Assembly: GCF_036173105.1 (NCBI RefSeq)
Contig: NZ_CP108053.1
Span: 3,534,001-3,598,000, forward strand
Source of the DNA: Streptomyces sp. NBC_00287
Lineage (GTDB): Bacteria > Actinomycetota > Actinomycetes > Streptomycetales > Streptomycetaceae
Reading direction: 5' to 3'
DNA: 64,000 nt
Shown: positions 26,507 through 35,031 of the stretch, one piece after another
Position numbering within the stretch: position 1 is the stretch's first letter
Layout of the letters: every line of letters begins with the position of its first letter
Made by a program: the position numbers and the translations under genes
The notes under the pieces: model-generated
What the model saw: only the letters and a program-made list of their open reading frames with translations
The model's database searches: none
Told to the model about the DNA's origin: nothing

Positions 26507-28488
26507 CGGTGCAGCAGTTCGTGCCGGAACTCGTAGAAGCCGTTGGACTGCCGCAGCACCCCGCGTGTCCGGGCGTCCTCGGTGAACTTGATGAGCCGGC
26601 GCGGGGTGTGTCCGCGCAGCGCCAGCCAGGCGCGTGACGGTATGAACCGGCCCCAGGCACTGGACCCGAGCGCCATCATCCCGAGCCCGACGGAGCTGAG
26701 CAGGGCGCCGGAGGCCGCTCCCAGCAACGCCTCGACGGCGGTGGGCAGTTCGTCGATCAGGGTGACGTCGTCCAGCTGCGGGGTTCTGCGGCCCTCCTTG
26801 AGCGCGGCGCCGAGGTAGGCGCCGGTCAGCGCGCCCGGGACGGCGCCGGTGAGCCAGGCGTACCGGATCGTCGTACGGTCGGAGCGCAGCAGGCTGACCG
26901 GCGTCACCGCGTCCAGGGGATCGCTCGGCTCGCTGAAGTAGCGGGCGGCGGCGAAGGTGAGCCCGCTGAGCAGCCCGCCGACGACGATATGCACGGGACG
27001 CTCGTACAGAAACGCGACGATCACCGCGCAGGCCGCGCCGCCGATCACGCCGAACCCCAGGACGCGTTGCAGGGCATGGCGGGTCGGCGGCCGTACCGAA
27101 CGCAGCCGGGGTTTGGCGCGGCGAGGGTCGTCCTGAGGGACCAACTCCACGACGAGCGCGCCGATCACGGCGGCGCCGAGGCCGATCCACAGGCCCAGCC
27201 AGGGGCGTTCGAAGAGGGCGAAGAGGAGGACGGCGGCGGCCGAGCAGGCGAGCGCGGCGTTGGCCAGGGCCACGGTGAGGAACAGGCCGCGCGGCACCGA
27301 GCGGTGCAGATGCCACCAGGCGAAGCAGTGGGTGCCGGGTTCGGTCTGCCGGGCCAGGTAGGACAGATAGCGCCAGGCCTTGTCGAGCGGGAAGGGCACC
27401 TCGGGTTTGTCGAGGGTGCTCTGGTAGGCCTTGGTGACGAAGCCGCCCAGCAGATACCGCTTGATCCACTGCTCGGCCTCGGCGTCGTCGGCGGTCAGCA
27501 GCTCCTCGGGGAGCACCCCGCCGAGCTCCACGGCCAGGGACAGCATGAAGGGGGTCGTCAAGGCCCGTGCCGCCGGACCGTCCGGGTATGCGTCGAGCGT
27601 GCCGAGCAGCGGCCCCATGGCCGCCCCGCCGGCCCGCTCCAGCACCCAGCCGGCCTCGTCGGCGCGCAGCGGCTGCAGGCGTACGACGAGGGCGTCGCGC
27701 AGCTCCCGTCGGCGCGCCACACCGGCGTACTCCGGGACTCGGCAGGTCAGGACGAAGGAGTGGCCGGCCAGTTCCTTCTGGATGGCCTCGAGGGCGGCGG
27801 CCGGGTCGGAGGCCTCGTCGAGGCCGTCGAGGACGGGCAGCACATGGCGGCGCAGCAATTCCGGGGCGAGCCGCCGGGATCTCGCGGCGTCCCCGGCCGG
27901 GCGGCTGGCGGCGAGCTCCGCCGTCATCCAGTCGGTCAGCGAACTCTTGGGATCCCAGGCCGAGAGCGGGAAGAGCACGGGGACGACATCCGCCCGTACG
28001 GTCTCCAGCGTCAGCAGTACGCACAGGGCGGTCTTGCCGGAGCCCGGCTCCCCCGTCACCACCAGCCGGCACAGATGCCCGGCGCGGGCGTGCCGGGCGA
28101 AGGCGCCGGTCAGCTCGTCGAGGACGCCCTCGTCGGGGAGTTCGGCGGACAGCTGGGAGGCCCGCTCCGAGCCGGGCTCGCGGCGCCAGCGCACGGCTAT
28201 CCGGCTTTCCTCGTACAGTCCGCGGGAGGTTCGCTCCCCCTCCCAGTTCGTGGTCACCGTCTTCGCCAGCGCGGCGGCGGCCTCCTCGAGCGTGACGGTC
28301 CGGCGGCGGCTGTGCAGCGTGTTCAGGGCGAGGCCCGTGACGGTCAGGAGGACGGTGGCGAAGGCGAACCACAGCTCGGTGGGTTCGCCGTCGCCGCTGC
28401 GCAGTTCGAGTACGGCCACGACGGCGGTGGCCAGGACGACTACGCCCGCCACCGAGTAGAGGGCTCTGGTCCACCAGTCGTGGCTCAT
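26416..28488 (-). CDS. Membrane-anchored NACHT-type STAND NTPase
   Basis: A 690-aa protein. Two N-terminal helices (about 9-29 and 39-58) precede a NACHT/STAND nucleotide-binding domain with Walker A TGEPGSGKT (145-153), Walker B LPVLDGLDE (217-225) and the sensor-like FVLTCRVPEYAGV. The C-terminal third has five or six more hydrophobic helices (from GLFLTVALANAALACSAA onward). There is no leucine-rich, WD40 or TPR sensor, so the membrane part may be sensor or effector. Bacterial NACHT proteins often act in phage defence and signalling. ATG 28488 overlaps the stop of the isoprenoid-synthase-like gene (ATGA), so the pair is translationally coupled. Confidence 0.82.
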   Translation of the reverse strand: MSHDWWTRALYSVAGVVVLATAVVAVLELRSGDGEPTELWFAFATVLLTVTGLALNTLHSRRRTVTLEEAAAALAKTVTTNWEGERTSRGLYEESRIAVRWRREPGSERASQLSAELPDEGVLDELTGAFARHARAGHLCRLVVTGEPGSGKTALCVLLTLETVRADVVPVLFPLSAWDPKSSLTDWMTAELAASRPAGDAARSRRLAPELLRRHVLPVLDGLDEASDPAAALEAIQKELAGHSFVLTCRVPEYAGVARRRELRDALVVRLQPLRADEAGWVLERAGGAAMGPLLGTLDAYPDGPAARALTTPFMLSLAVELGGVLPEELLTADDAEAEQWIKRYLLGGFVTKAYQSTLDKPEVPFPLDKAWRYLSYLARQTEPGTHCFAWWHLHRSVPRGLFLTVALANAALACSAAAVLLFALFERPWLGLWIGLGAAVIGALVVELVPQDDPRRAKPRLRSVRPPTRHALQRVLGFGVIGGAACAVIVAFLYERPVHIVVGGLLSGLTFAAARYFSEPSDPLDAVTPVSLLRSDRTTIRYAWLTGAVPGALTGAYLGAALKEGRRTPQLDDVTLIDELPTAVEALLGAASGALLSSVGLGMMALGSSAWGRFIPSRAWLALRGHTPRRLIKFTEDARTRGVLRQSNGFYEFRHELLHRHLAETEGPAAPSRSPAPAADTRTGPARTQ

Positions 28489-29474
28489 GACGCGGTCTCC
28501 GCCCCGGCCGCCGGCAGGGCGTCCTCCCCGCGGGACAGGAACGCCAGGACGGCCGAACGGTGGGCGGGCCGCCGGGCCAGCCGCCCCAGCACCGGGAGCC
28601 TGCGGCTCACCCATGCCTGGAGCAGCAGGAAGTAGAGCATCCCGCAGTACGGCCGGGCGGCCCGGCTGCCGTGGACGGCCGCGAGGCGGGGCCGTGTGGC
28701 CCGTAAGCGCCGGGTGATGCCGGGCAGGGTGAGCGCGCCGCACGACACGAGGGTGGTCACGCCGTTGCCCCGGTCGAACTCGACGTCCATGTAGTCGTCG
28801 AGCGACTGGAGGATCTCGCCGAGGTCCATGACCAGTTCCCGCTCGTCGGGTTCCAGCCGGGGTTTGACCAGACCGCACAGGATGAGATGGGCGGCGGCAC
28901 CCTTCCCCCGGGTGATCTTCTCCAGGACGTCGAGGGGGACGCCCGCTTCGCGCTGCCTTCGGGACAGCACCTGGTACTCGTGCAGCGAGACCAGCGCCAT
29001 GAACACGGACTCGTCGGGCGGGTGGGCGAGGTTCCGCTCGATGCCGTACACCAGCCGCCCGAGCAGCAGTTCCGCGGGGGTGCCGGGGACGAAGGCGCGG
29101 TTGCCCAGGAGCTCACCGAGGCGGTCGTCGGCGGCCGGGTCGGCGACGCCCGCGCCGTCGATGAGGTCGTCGTAGAGCCGGGTGACGGCGCCCGCGAGGA
29201 CGGCCACGTCCGGTTGCAGCCGGTGCCCGCTCAGCCGGGCGTAACTCGTCATGGCGAGCCCGAACTTCACGCTCATCACCCGCAACGAGCCGTCGACCCG
29301 GGCGCGTTCGAGCGGATCGGACAGGCTCTCGGCGACGAGGGGCGCGACGACCTGCTCATACGTCCGCGCGAGCACGGGAAGCGACCGATACGCGGCCCGC
29401 GCCGCGCCCGGCAGCCCGACGGCCATCCTCAGACTCCGCACCAGAGCCCCGACCTCAGCGACCCTCTGCTGCAT
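28485..29474 (-). CDS. Class I isoprenoid-synthase-like protein
   Basis: A 329-aa, mainly alpha-helical protein. Two Asp-rich motifs occur: RLYDDLIDG (DDxxD-like) and LQSLDDYMDVEFDRGNG. Together they suggest the class I terpenoid/polyprenyl synthase fold binding Mg2+-diphosphate; the substrate is unknown and catalysis is not proven by these motifs alone. ATG 29474 is preferred (GGGAGCGGGG upstream); ATG 29510 and GTG 29579 are also in frame, the last overlapping the neighbouring reductase. It is coupled by ATGA to the NACHT gene, which is not a usual partner of such enzymes. Confidence 0.7.
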   Translation of the reverse strand: MQQRVAEVGALVRSLRMAVGLPGAARAAYRSLPVLARTYEQVVAPLVAESLSDPLERARVDGSLRVMSVKFGLAMTSYARLSGHRLQPDVAVLAGAVTRLYDDLIDGAGVADPAADDRLGELLGNRAFVPGTPAELLLGRLVYGIERNLAHPPDESVFMALVSLHEYQVLSRRQREAGVPLDVLEKITRGKGAAAHLILCGLVKPRLEPDERELVMDLGEILQSLDDYMDVEFDRGNGVTTLVSCGALTLPGITRRLRATRPRLAAVHGSRAARPYCGMLYFLLLQAWVSRRLPVLGRLARRPAHRSAVLAFLSRGEDALPAAGAETAS

Positions 29475-29560
29475 CCCCGCTCCCGCCCCCAAGGGATCCG
29501 AGGGTCCCATAACGGCGAGCGGGCGGTAAAGCGGTTCGCCGACAACCGGGAGGGGCTGGT

Positions 29561-30478
29561 TCAGGTACGCCGATGGCACTCCTCCAGCATCGCCAACTCC
29601 CCCTCGCTCAGCCGCAGTCCACCCGCCGCCACGTTCTCCGTCAGATGGTCCGGATCCCCCGTGCCGGGGATGGCCAGCACATGCGGACCCCGGTGCAGGG
29701 TCCAGGCCAGGCGGATCTGGGCCGGGGTCGCTCCGTGGGCGTCGGCGACGGAGCGGATCGCCGGGTCCTCGGCGGTCTGCGCGCCCGCTTCCCGGCCCGC
29801 TCCGGCGATCGCGTAGAACGGCACGAAGGCCACGCCCTGTTCACCGCAGGCCCGCACGAAGTCGTCCTGGTCGGCGCGGACACCGATGCCGTACTGGTTC
29901 TGGACGCAGACCACGGGCGCGATCCGCTGCGCCTCCTCCAGGTGTGCGGGGGTGATGTTGGACAGGCCCAGATGGCGGATGAGACCCGCGTCGCGCAGGT
30001 CGGACAGGGCGCCGAAGCGCTCGGCGACCGAGTCGGTGCCGACGATCCGGAGGTTGACCAGGTCGAGGTGGTCGCGGCCGAGTTGGCGAAGGTTCTCCTC
30101 GACCTGGCCGCGCAGCGCCTGAGGGGTTCTGGCGTGCGTCGCCCACTCGCCGGACGGATCGCGGCCGGGGCCGACCTTGGTGGCGATGACGAGGTCGTCG
30201 GGGTACGGGGCCAGGGCTCGGTTGATCAGTTCGTTGGCCGAGCGCAGGGAGGAGAAGTAGAAGGCCGCCGTGTCGATGTGGTTCACACCGAGGTCCCTCG
30301 CGCGGCGCAGCACGCCGATCGCCTGTTCGCGGTCCCTCGGTGCGGCGCCCGGCGCGAAGGCCTCCCCGTACTGCGGCAGCCGCATCGCGCCGAAGCCGAT
30401 CCGGTTGACCTCCAGGTCGCCGAGTTTCCAGGTACCGGCCGCCGTCGCCGCCGACTTGTCGTTCTCTTGCCGAGTCAT
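29561..30478 (-). CDS. Aldo/keto reductase
   Basis: A 305-aa NAD(P)H-dependent TIM-barrel reductase. The catalytic Asp/Tyr block DLGVNHIDTAAFYFSS, the Lys in LVIATKVGPG and the His-containing DLVNLRIVG region fit the family; the usual His after DLV is replaced by Asn-Leu-Arg, which may alter activity. Start ATG 30478. It is followed by the isoprenoid-synthase-like gene and faces an ArsR-type regulator. The physiological carbonyl substrate is unknown. Confidence 0.9.
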   Translation of the reverse strand: MTRQENDKSAATAAGTWKLGDLEVNRIGFGAMRLPQYGEAFAPGAAPRDREQAIGVLRRARDLGVNHIDTAAFYFSSLRSANELINRALAPYPDDLVIATKVGPGRDPSGEWATHARTPQALRGQVEENLRQLGRDHLDLVNLRIVGTDSVAERFGALSDLRDAGLIRHLGLSNITPAHLEEAQRIAPVVCVQNQYGIGVRADQDDFVRACGEQGVAFVPFYAIAGAGREAGAQTAEDPAIRSVADAHGATPAQIRLAWTLHRGPHVLAIPGTGDPDHLTENVAAGGLRLSEGELAMLEECHRRT

Positions 30479-30554
30479 GCCGGAAAGGATCGCTCCGGCG
30501 CTAAGCTCACGCCAAATATTTCAGCCGTGGCCGAATTCGGTGGGGGTCGGGGTC

Positions 30555-31535
30555 ATGGAGGCGGAACTCGAGTTCTCGGCGGGGGACTTGGCACGACTGC
30601 GGTTCGCCGTATCGCCGCTCTGGGAGGTCGGGACGAGCTTTCGGCTGCTCAACTCCGGCCGCCCGCATCCGGTGCACCGTCCCTGGGTCGAGCAGGTACG
30701 TCCGCGGGTGGCGGCCGCGGGCCTGGACCGGCTCACCGAGCTGGTACCGCCCGACGGCTATGTCCCCGACTTCCTCAACCCGGCACCGACGGGCCCGGCC
30801 CCGACCCTCACCGAGGAGCTGACCGCCGTACGGTCCGCTCCCGTCGAGCGGATACGCCGGGACCTGAGCCGCCTGGAGCGCGAGCAGGGCGCCTCGCTCG
30901 GCCCCCGACTACGGGCTCTGTACGACGAGCCGCACGCCCAACTCCCCAAGTTCACCGAGGAGATCGAGACCTACTGGCAGCTGGCGCTCGCCCCCTACTG
31001 GGCGCGCATACGGGCCGTGCTCGACGCCGATGTCCTGTACCGCGCCCGGCAGCTCGCCGAGCACGGCACCGCGCATCTGCTGAACGACCTGCACACGGCG
31101 GCCAGTTGGGAGGGCGACACGCTCCGACTGCGTGAGCGCAGGCGCGGTCTGTCCCGGGCCACGGCGGGCGCCGGGCTCGTGCTCGTCCCGTCGGCCTTCA
31201 CCGGTCCTGCTCTGCTCCCCCGGGTGGCACTCCCGGACCCGCCCCAGCTCGCCTATCCCGCCCGCGGCACCGGAACGCTGTGGCAGCCCCGGTCCACCCC
31301 CGCCGCCGACGCCCTGGCCGCCGTACTCGGGCGCTCCCGCACCCGGCTGCTGACCGAGCTGGACATCCCGGCCTCCACGACCGACCTGGCCCGGCGGACC
31401 GGACTGTCCCCGGCAGCCGTGTCCCAGTCGCTGACCGCGCTGCGGGACGCCGGGCTGGTCAGCGCGCACCGGGCCGGCCGTTGGGTGCTGTACGCGCGCA
31501 CCGCAACGGCCGACTCACTGCTCGCTACGGGCTGA
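30555..31535 (+). CDS. ArsR-type winged-helix regulator with long N-terminal domain
   Basis: A 326-aa protein. The first 230 residues form a helical domain (DUF5937-like layout: RLRFAVSPLWEVGTSF, PDFLNPAPTGPAPTL). The C-terminus is a winged helix of the ArsR class (ALAAVLGRSRTRLLTELD, TTDLARRTGLSPAAVSQSL). Start ATG 30555 follows GGGGGTCGGGG. It is divergent from the aldo/keto reductase by 76 nt, so it probably controls that gene or itself. Confidence 0.85.
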   Translation: MEAELEFSAGDLARLRFAVSPLWEVGTSFRLLNSGRPHPVHRPWVEQVRPRVAAAGLDRLTELVPPDGYVPDFLNPAPTGPAPTLTEELTAVRSAPVERIRRDLSRLEREQGASLGPRLRALYDEPHAQLPKFTEEIETYWQLALAPYWARIRAVLDADVLYRARQLAEHGTAHLLNDLHTAASWEGDTLRLRERRRGLSRATAGAGLVLVPSAFTGPALLPRVALPDPPQLAYPARGTGTLWQPRSTPAADALAAVLGRSRTRLLTELDIPASTTDLARRTGLSPAAVSQSLTALRDAGLVSAHRAGRWVLYARTATADSLLATG

Positions 31536-31638
31536 GCCCAGAAGGAGCGACCGAATCGCCCGTGCCGGCCAATGACCGGTTCAGACCCATCTGTCCGGCT
31601 ATCACGCGAGTGATATTGATCATCGAGGAAATGGGGAA

Positions 31639-31664
31639 CGCCGACGGCCCGCATGCCGTCGGCG
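31639..31664. terminator. Hairpin terminator
   Basis: A 10-bp perfect stem CGCCGACGGC/GCCGTCGGCG with a 6-nt loop between the ArsR-type gene and the convergent sugar isomerase. Confidence 0.75.
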
Positions 31665-31674
31665 CCCCCGGCTG

Positions 31675-32508
31675 TCAGCCGCTCGTGTGCTCCACGAACC
31701 GCGCCGCCGTCTCCGCGAGCACCTCCCGGCCGTCCCGGGCCCACAGTCCGTCGTTGAACAGTTCGACCTCGATGGCACCGGTGTATCCGGCGGCCTCGAC
31801 GTACCCCTGCCACTCCCGCATGTCGATCGAGCCGTCCCCGATCTGACCGCGGCCGGTGAGCACGCCCTCGGGCAACGGCGTGGTCCAGTCAGCGAGTTGG
31901 AAGGTGTGGATACGTCCGCCCGCGCCCGCCCGGGCGATCTGCGCGGGCGCGTTGTCGTCCCACCAGATGTGGTACGTGTCCACCGTGACGCCGACCTGCT
32001 GGGCGGGGAAGCGCTCGGCGAGGTCGAGGGCCTGGGCGAGCGTGGAGACCACACAGCGGTCCGAGGCGAACATCGGGTGCAGCGGCTCGATGGCCAGCTT
32101 CACCCCGTGCTCCTCCGCATACGGGCCCAGCACCGCCAGCGCGTCGGCGATCCGCTCCCGCGCCCCGTGCAGATCCTTGGAACCGGCCGGAAGACCGCCC
32201 GAGACCAGCACCAGCGTGTCCGTGCCGAGCGTGGCCGCCTCGTCGATCGCCCGGCGGTTGTCGTCCAGCGCCTTGGCACGCTCGTCCGGATCGATGGCCG
32301 TGAAGAACCCGCCCCGGCACAGGGTGGTGACGGTCAGGCCCGCGTCCCGGACCAGCTTGGCGGTGGCCTCCAGGCCGTACTCCTGGACGGGCTCCCGCCA
32401 CAGGCCGACGTTGCCGACGCCCAACTGTCCGCAGGCGTCGACCAGTTCCGGCATCGACAGCTGCTTGACCGTCATCTGGTTGATGGAGAAACGCGCGAGG
32501 TCGGTCAC
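31675..32508 (-). CDS. Sugar phosphate isomerase/epimerase-like TIM barrel protein
   Basis: A 277-aa xylose-isomerase-like TIM barrel. The metal ligands are suggested by KLAIEPLHPMFASD, GVTVDTYHIWWD, IHTFQLADWTTPLPEG and AIEVELFND. It is the third gene of an operon with a dehydrogenase and a DUF993 protein, so it likely isomerises or dehydrates a keto-sugar or cyclitol made by the first enzyme; IolE/IolH-type activity is possible but unproven. Start ATG 32508 overlaps the stop of the DUF993 gene. Confidence 0.85.
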   Translation of the reverse strand: MTDLARFSINQMTVKQLSMPELVDACGQLGVGNVGLWREPVQEYGLEATAKLVRDAGLTVTTLCRGGFFTAIDPDERAKALDDNRRAIDEAATLGTDTLVLVSGGLPAGSKDLHGARERIADALAVLGPYAEEHGVKLAIEPLHPMFASDRCVVSTLAQALDLAERFPAQQVGVTVDTYHIWWDDNAPAQIARAGAGGRIHTFQLADWTTPLPEGVLTGRGQIGDGSIDMREWQGYVEAAGYTGAIEVELFNDGLWARDGREVLAETAARFVEHTSG

Positions 32509-33656
32509 TGGGTCACCCCGTACATCGACAGCAGGTTCTTCATCCGTTCCTCGGCCAGTTCCGGTGCCGGGAAGAGGCCCAGACCGTCGGCGAGTTCGTA
32601 GGCGCGGGCGAAGTGCGGGAGCGAGCGGGCCGACTGGAGGCCGCCGACCATGGTGAAGTGCGACTGGTGGCCCGCCAGCCAGGCCAGGAAGACGACTCCG
32701 GTCTTGTAGAAGCGGGTCGGCGCCTGGAAAAGATGGCGGGACAACTCGACGGTGGGGTCGAGCAGTTCCCGGAAGCCCTTGGCGTCCCCCGTGTCCAGGA
32801 CCCGTACCGCCTCCGCGGCCAGCGGGCCCAGCGGATCGAAGATGCCGAGCAGGGCGTGGCTGAAGCCCTTCTCGTCACCGGCGATCAGCTCGGGATAGTT
32901 GAAGTCGTCGCCGGTGTAGCAGCGCACGCCGTCGGGGAGCCGGCGCCTGAGGTCGATCTCCCGTTGCGCATCGAGCAGCGACACCTTGATGCCGTCCACC
33001 TTGTCGGGGTGCGCGGCGATGACCTCCAGGAAGGTGTCCGTGGCCGCGTCGAGGTCGGAGGAGCCCCAGTAGCCCTCCAGCGCGGGGTCGAACATCGGGC
33101 CGAGCCAGTGCAGGACGACGGGTTCGGCGGACTGGCGCAGCAGGTGGCCGTAGATCTCCAGATAGTCCTCGGGACCACGGGCGGCGGCTGCCAGCGCCCG
33201 CGACGCCATGAGGATCGCCTGCGCGCCCGCCTCCTCCACCACCGCGAGCTGCTCCTCGTAGGCCGCACGGACCTCTTCGAGAGTCCCCGCGGCGATCTGG
33301 TCGGTGCCGACTCCGCAGGCGATACGGCCGCCCACACTCTGAGCCTCGGCCGCCGACCGCAGGATCAGTTCCGCGGCGCCCGCCCAGTCGAGCCCCATCC
33401 CCCGCTGCGCGGTGTCCATCGCCTCGGCGACACCGAGCCCGTGGGACCACAGATGCCGCCGGAAGGCGAGGGTGGCGTCCCAGTCGACGGCGGCGGGCGA
33501 GTCGGGGCTGGTGTCGGCGAACGGATCGGCGACGACATGGGCCGCCGAGAAGACCGTACGAGAGGTGAAGGGGGTGCCCGGAGTGACGGCGAGGGGTTCG
33601 GGGCGGGGCTCGTACGCCCTCAACCCGCCTTTGAAGTCCGGGAGTTGGATCGTCAC
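32505..33656 (-). CDS. DUF993 family protein (dihydrodipicolinate synthase-like)
   Basis: A 383-aa TIM-barrel protein of the DUF993 type, related to DapA-like aldolases/lyases. Blocks include RIACGVGTDQIAAGTL, PVVLHWLGPMFDPALEGYWG and DGIKVSLLDAQREIDLRRRL with a candidate Schiff-base Lys in GIKVSLLD. It starts with GTG 33656, which overlaps the dehydrogenase stop (GTGA). The family lacks an established reaction; position between a dehydrogenase and an isomerase points to cleavage of an oxidised sugar. Confidence 0.85.
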   Translation of the reverse strand: MTIQLPDFKGGLRAYEPRPEPLAVTPGTPFTSRTVFSAAHVVADPFADTSPDSPAAVDWDATLAFRRHLWSHGLGVAEAMDTAQRGMGLDWAGAAELILRSAAEAQSVGGRIACGVGTDQIAAGTLEEVRAAYEEQLAVVEEAGAQAILMASRALAAAARGPEDYLEIYGHLLRQSAEPVVLHWLGPMFDPALEGYWGSSDLDAATDTFLEVIAAHPDKVDGIKVSLLDAQREIDLRRRLPDGVRCYTGDDFNYPELIAGDEKGFSHALLGIFDPLGPLAAEAVRVLDTGDAKGFRELLDPTVELSRHLFQAPTRFYKTGVVFLAWLAGHQSHFTMVGGLQSARSLPHFARAYELADGLGLFPAPELAEERMKNLLSMYGVTQ

Positions 33657-34804
33657 AGCGAAATCTCCGGTACGTCGAGACGGCGGCCCTCGGCCGAGGA
33701 CTTCAGGCCCAGTTCGGCGAGCTGGACGCCGCGGGCGCCGGCCAGGAGGTCCCAGTGGTAGGGGGCGTCGGCGTAGACGTGCTTGAGGAAGAGCTCCCAC
33801 TGGGCCTTGAAGCCGTTGTCGAACTCGGCGTTGTCCGGGACCTCCTGCCACTGGTCGCGGAAGACCTCGGTGGCCGGGATGTCGGGGTTCCAGACGGGCT
33901 TGGGGGTGGCGGAGCGGTGCTGCGCGCGGCAGTTCCGAAGACCCGCGACCGCCGAGCCCTCGGTGCCGTCGACCTGGAACTCGACCAGCTCGTCGCGGTT
34001 GACGCGCACGGCCCAGGAGGAGTTGATCTGAGCGATCGCACCGCCCTCCAGCTCGAAGACGCCGTAGGCGGCGTCGTCGGCGGTGGCGTCGTAGGGCTTG
34101 CCGTTCTCGTCCCAGCGCTGCGGGATGTGGGTGGCGGTGAGGGCCTGGACGGACTTCACCCGGCCGAACAGCTCGTGCAGGACGTACTCCCAGTGCGGGA
34201 ACATGTCGACGACGATGCCGCCGCCGTCCTCCGCGCGGTAGTTCCAGGACGGGCGTTGGGCGGCCTGCCAGTCGCCCTCGAAGACCCAGTAGCCGAACTC
34301 GCCGCGGATCGACAGGATGCGGCCGAAGAAGCCGCCGTCGATGAGTCGCTTGAGCTTGAGCAGGCCGGGGAGGAAGAGCTTGTCCTGGACCACGCCGTGC
34401 TTGATGCCGGCGTCGGCGGCCAGGCGTGCGAGGTCCAGGGCGCCGTCGAGACCGGTGGCGGTCGGCTTCTCGGTGTAGATGTGCTTGCCCGCGGCGATCG
34501 CCTTCTTGATCGCCTCCTCGCGTGCGGAGGTGACCTGGGCGTCGAAGTAGATGTCCACGGTCGGGTCGGCGAGGACCTCGTCGACGTCCGTGGAGATGTG
34601 CTCCAGGCCGTGCCGCTCGGCGAGCGCCTTGAGCGCGTGCTCCCGGCGGCCGACCAGGATCGGCTCCGGCCACAGCACGGTGCCGTCGCCGAGGTCGAGG
34701 CCGCCCTGTTCGCGCAGGGCAAGGATGGAGCGGACGAGGTGCTGGCGGTAGCCCATGCGCCCGGTCACGCCGTTCATGGCGATCCGCACCGTTTTGCGTG
34801 TCAC
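33653..34804 (-). CDS. Gfo/Idh/MocA-family sugar dehydrogenase
   Basis: A 383-aa NAD(P)-dependent oxidoreductase. The Rossmann start is IAMNGVTGRMGYRQHLV, and the family EKP motif is in GKHIYTEKPTATGL. The C-terminal domain has the FPHWEYVLHELFG region with the likely catalytic His. GTG 34804 starts it. It is first in the operon, 37 nt downstream of a LacI-type palindrome. The substrate is a sugar or cyclitol of unknown identity; it could supply the missing inositol dehydrogenase activity, but sequence alone does not show this. Confidence 0.9.
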   Translation of the reverse strand: MTRKTVRIAMNGVTGRMGYRQHLVRSILALREQGGLDLGDGTVLWPEPILVGRREHALKALAERHGLEHISTDVDEVLADPTVDIYFDAQVTSAREEAIKKAIAAGKHIYTEKPTATGLDGALDLARLAADAGIKHGVVQDKLFLPGLLKLKRLIDGGFFGRILSIRGEFGYWVFEGDWQAAQRPSWNYRAEDGGGIVVDMFPHWEYVLHELFGRVKSVQALTATHIPQRWDENGKPYDATADDAAYGVFELEGGAIAQINSSWAVRVNRDELVEFQVDGTEGSAVAGLRNCRAQHRSATPKPVWNPDIPATEVFRDQWQEVPDNAEFDNGFKAQWELFLKHVYADAPYHWDLLAGARGVQLAELGLKSSAEGRRLDVPEISL

Positions 34805-34840
34805 GTCAATCCCTTCGTCCGCATACGCCCCAGCGACGCA

Positions 34841-34852
34841 GCAAGCGCTTTC
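34841..34852. promoter_or_regulatory. LacI-family operator
   Basis: GCAAGCGCTTTC contains the perfect 8-bp palindrome AAGCGCTT (34843-34850), the classic LacI-family core. It lies between the divergent sugar operon and the LacI gene. Confidence 0.75.
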
Positions 34853-35031
34853 TATACCGACTGAAGCTAGCCTCTGAGCAGTGGTCTGTACAAGACCGTG
34901 ATGGGGATGAGTTGTTCGAGGGGGCGAACAAACGGGGTGCCTGGCCTTATGGTCTGCACGGCAAGGGGGATTCCTTTGAGCAGCCTATGTACAACGGCGT
35001 ACGACAACATGCGCGACCGGAGGACGACGAG

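Noticed and set aside
34881..34899. DasR-type (dre) operator
   Set aside because: GGTCT and AGACC arms are five bases apart instead of adjacent, so it does not fit the dre consensus.
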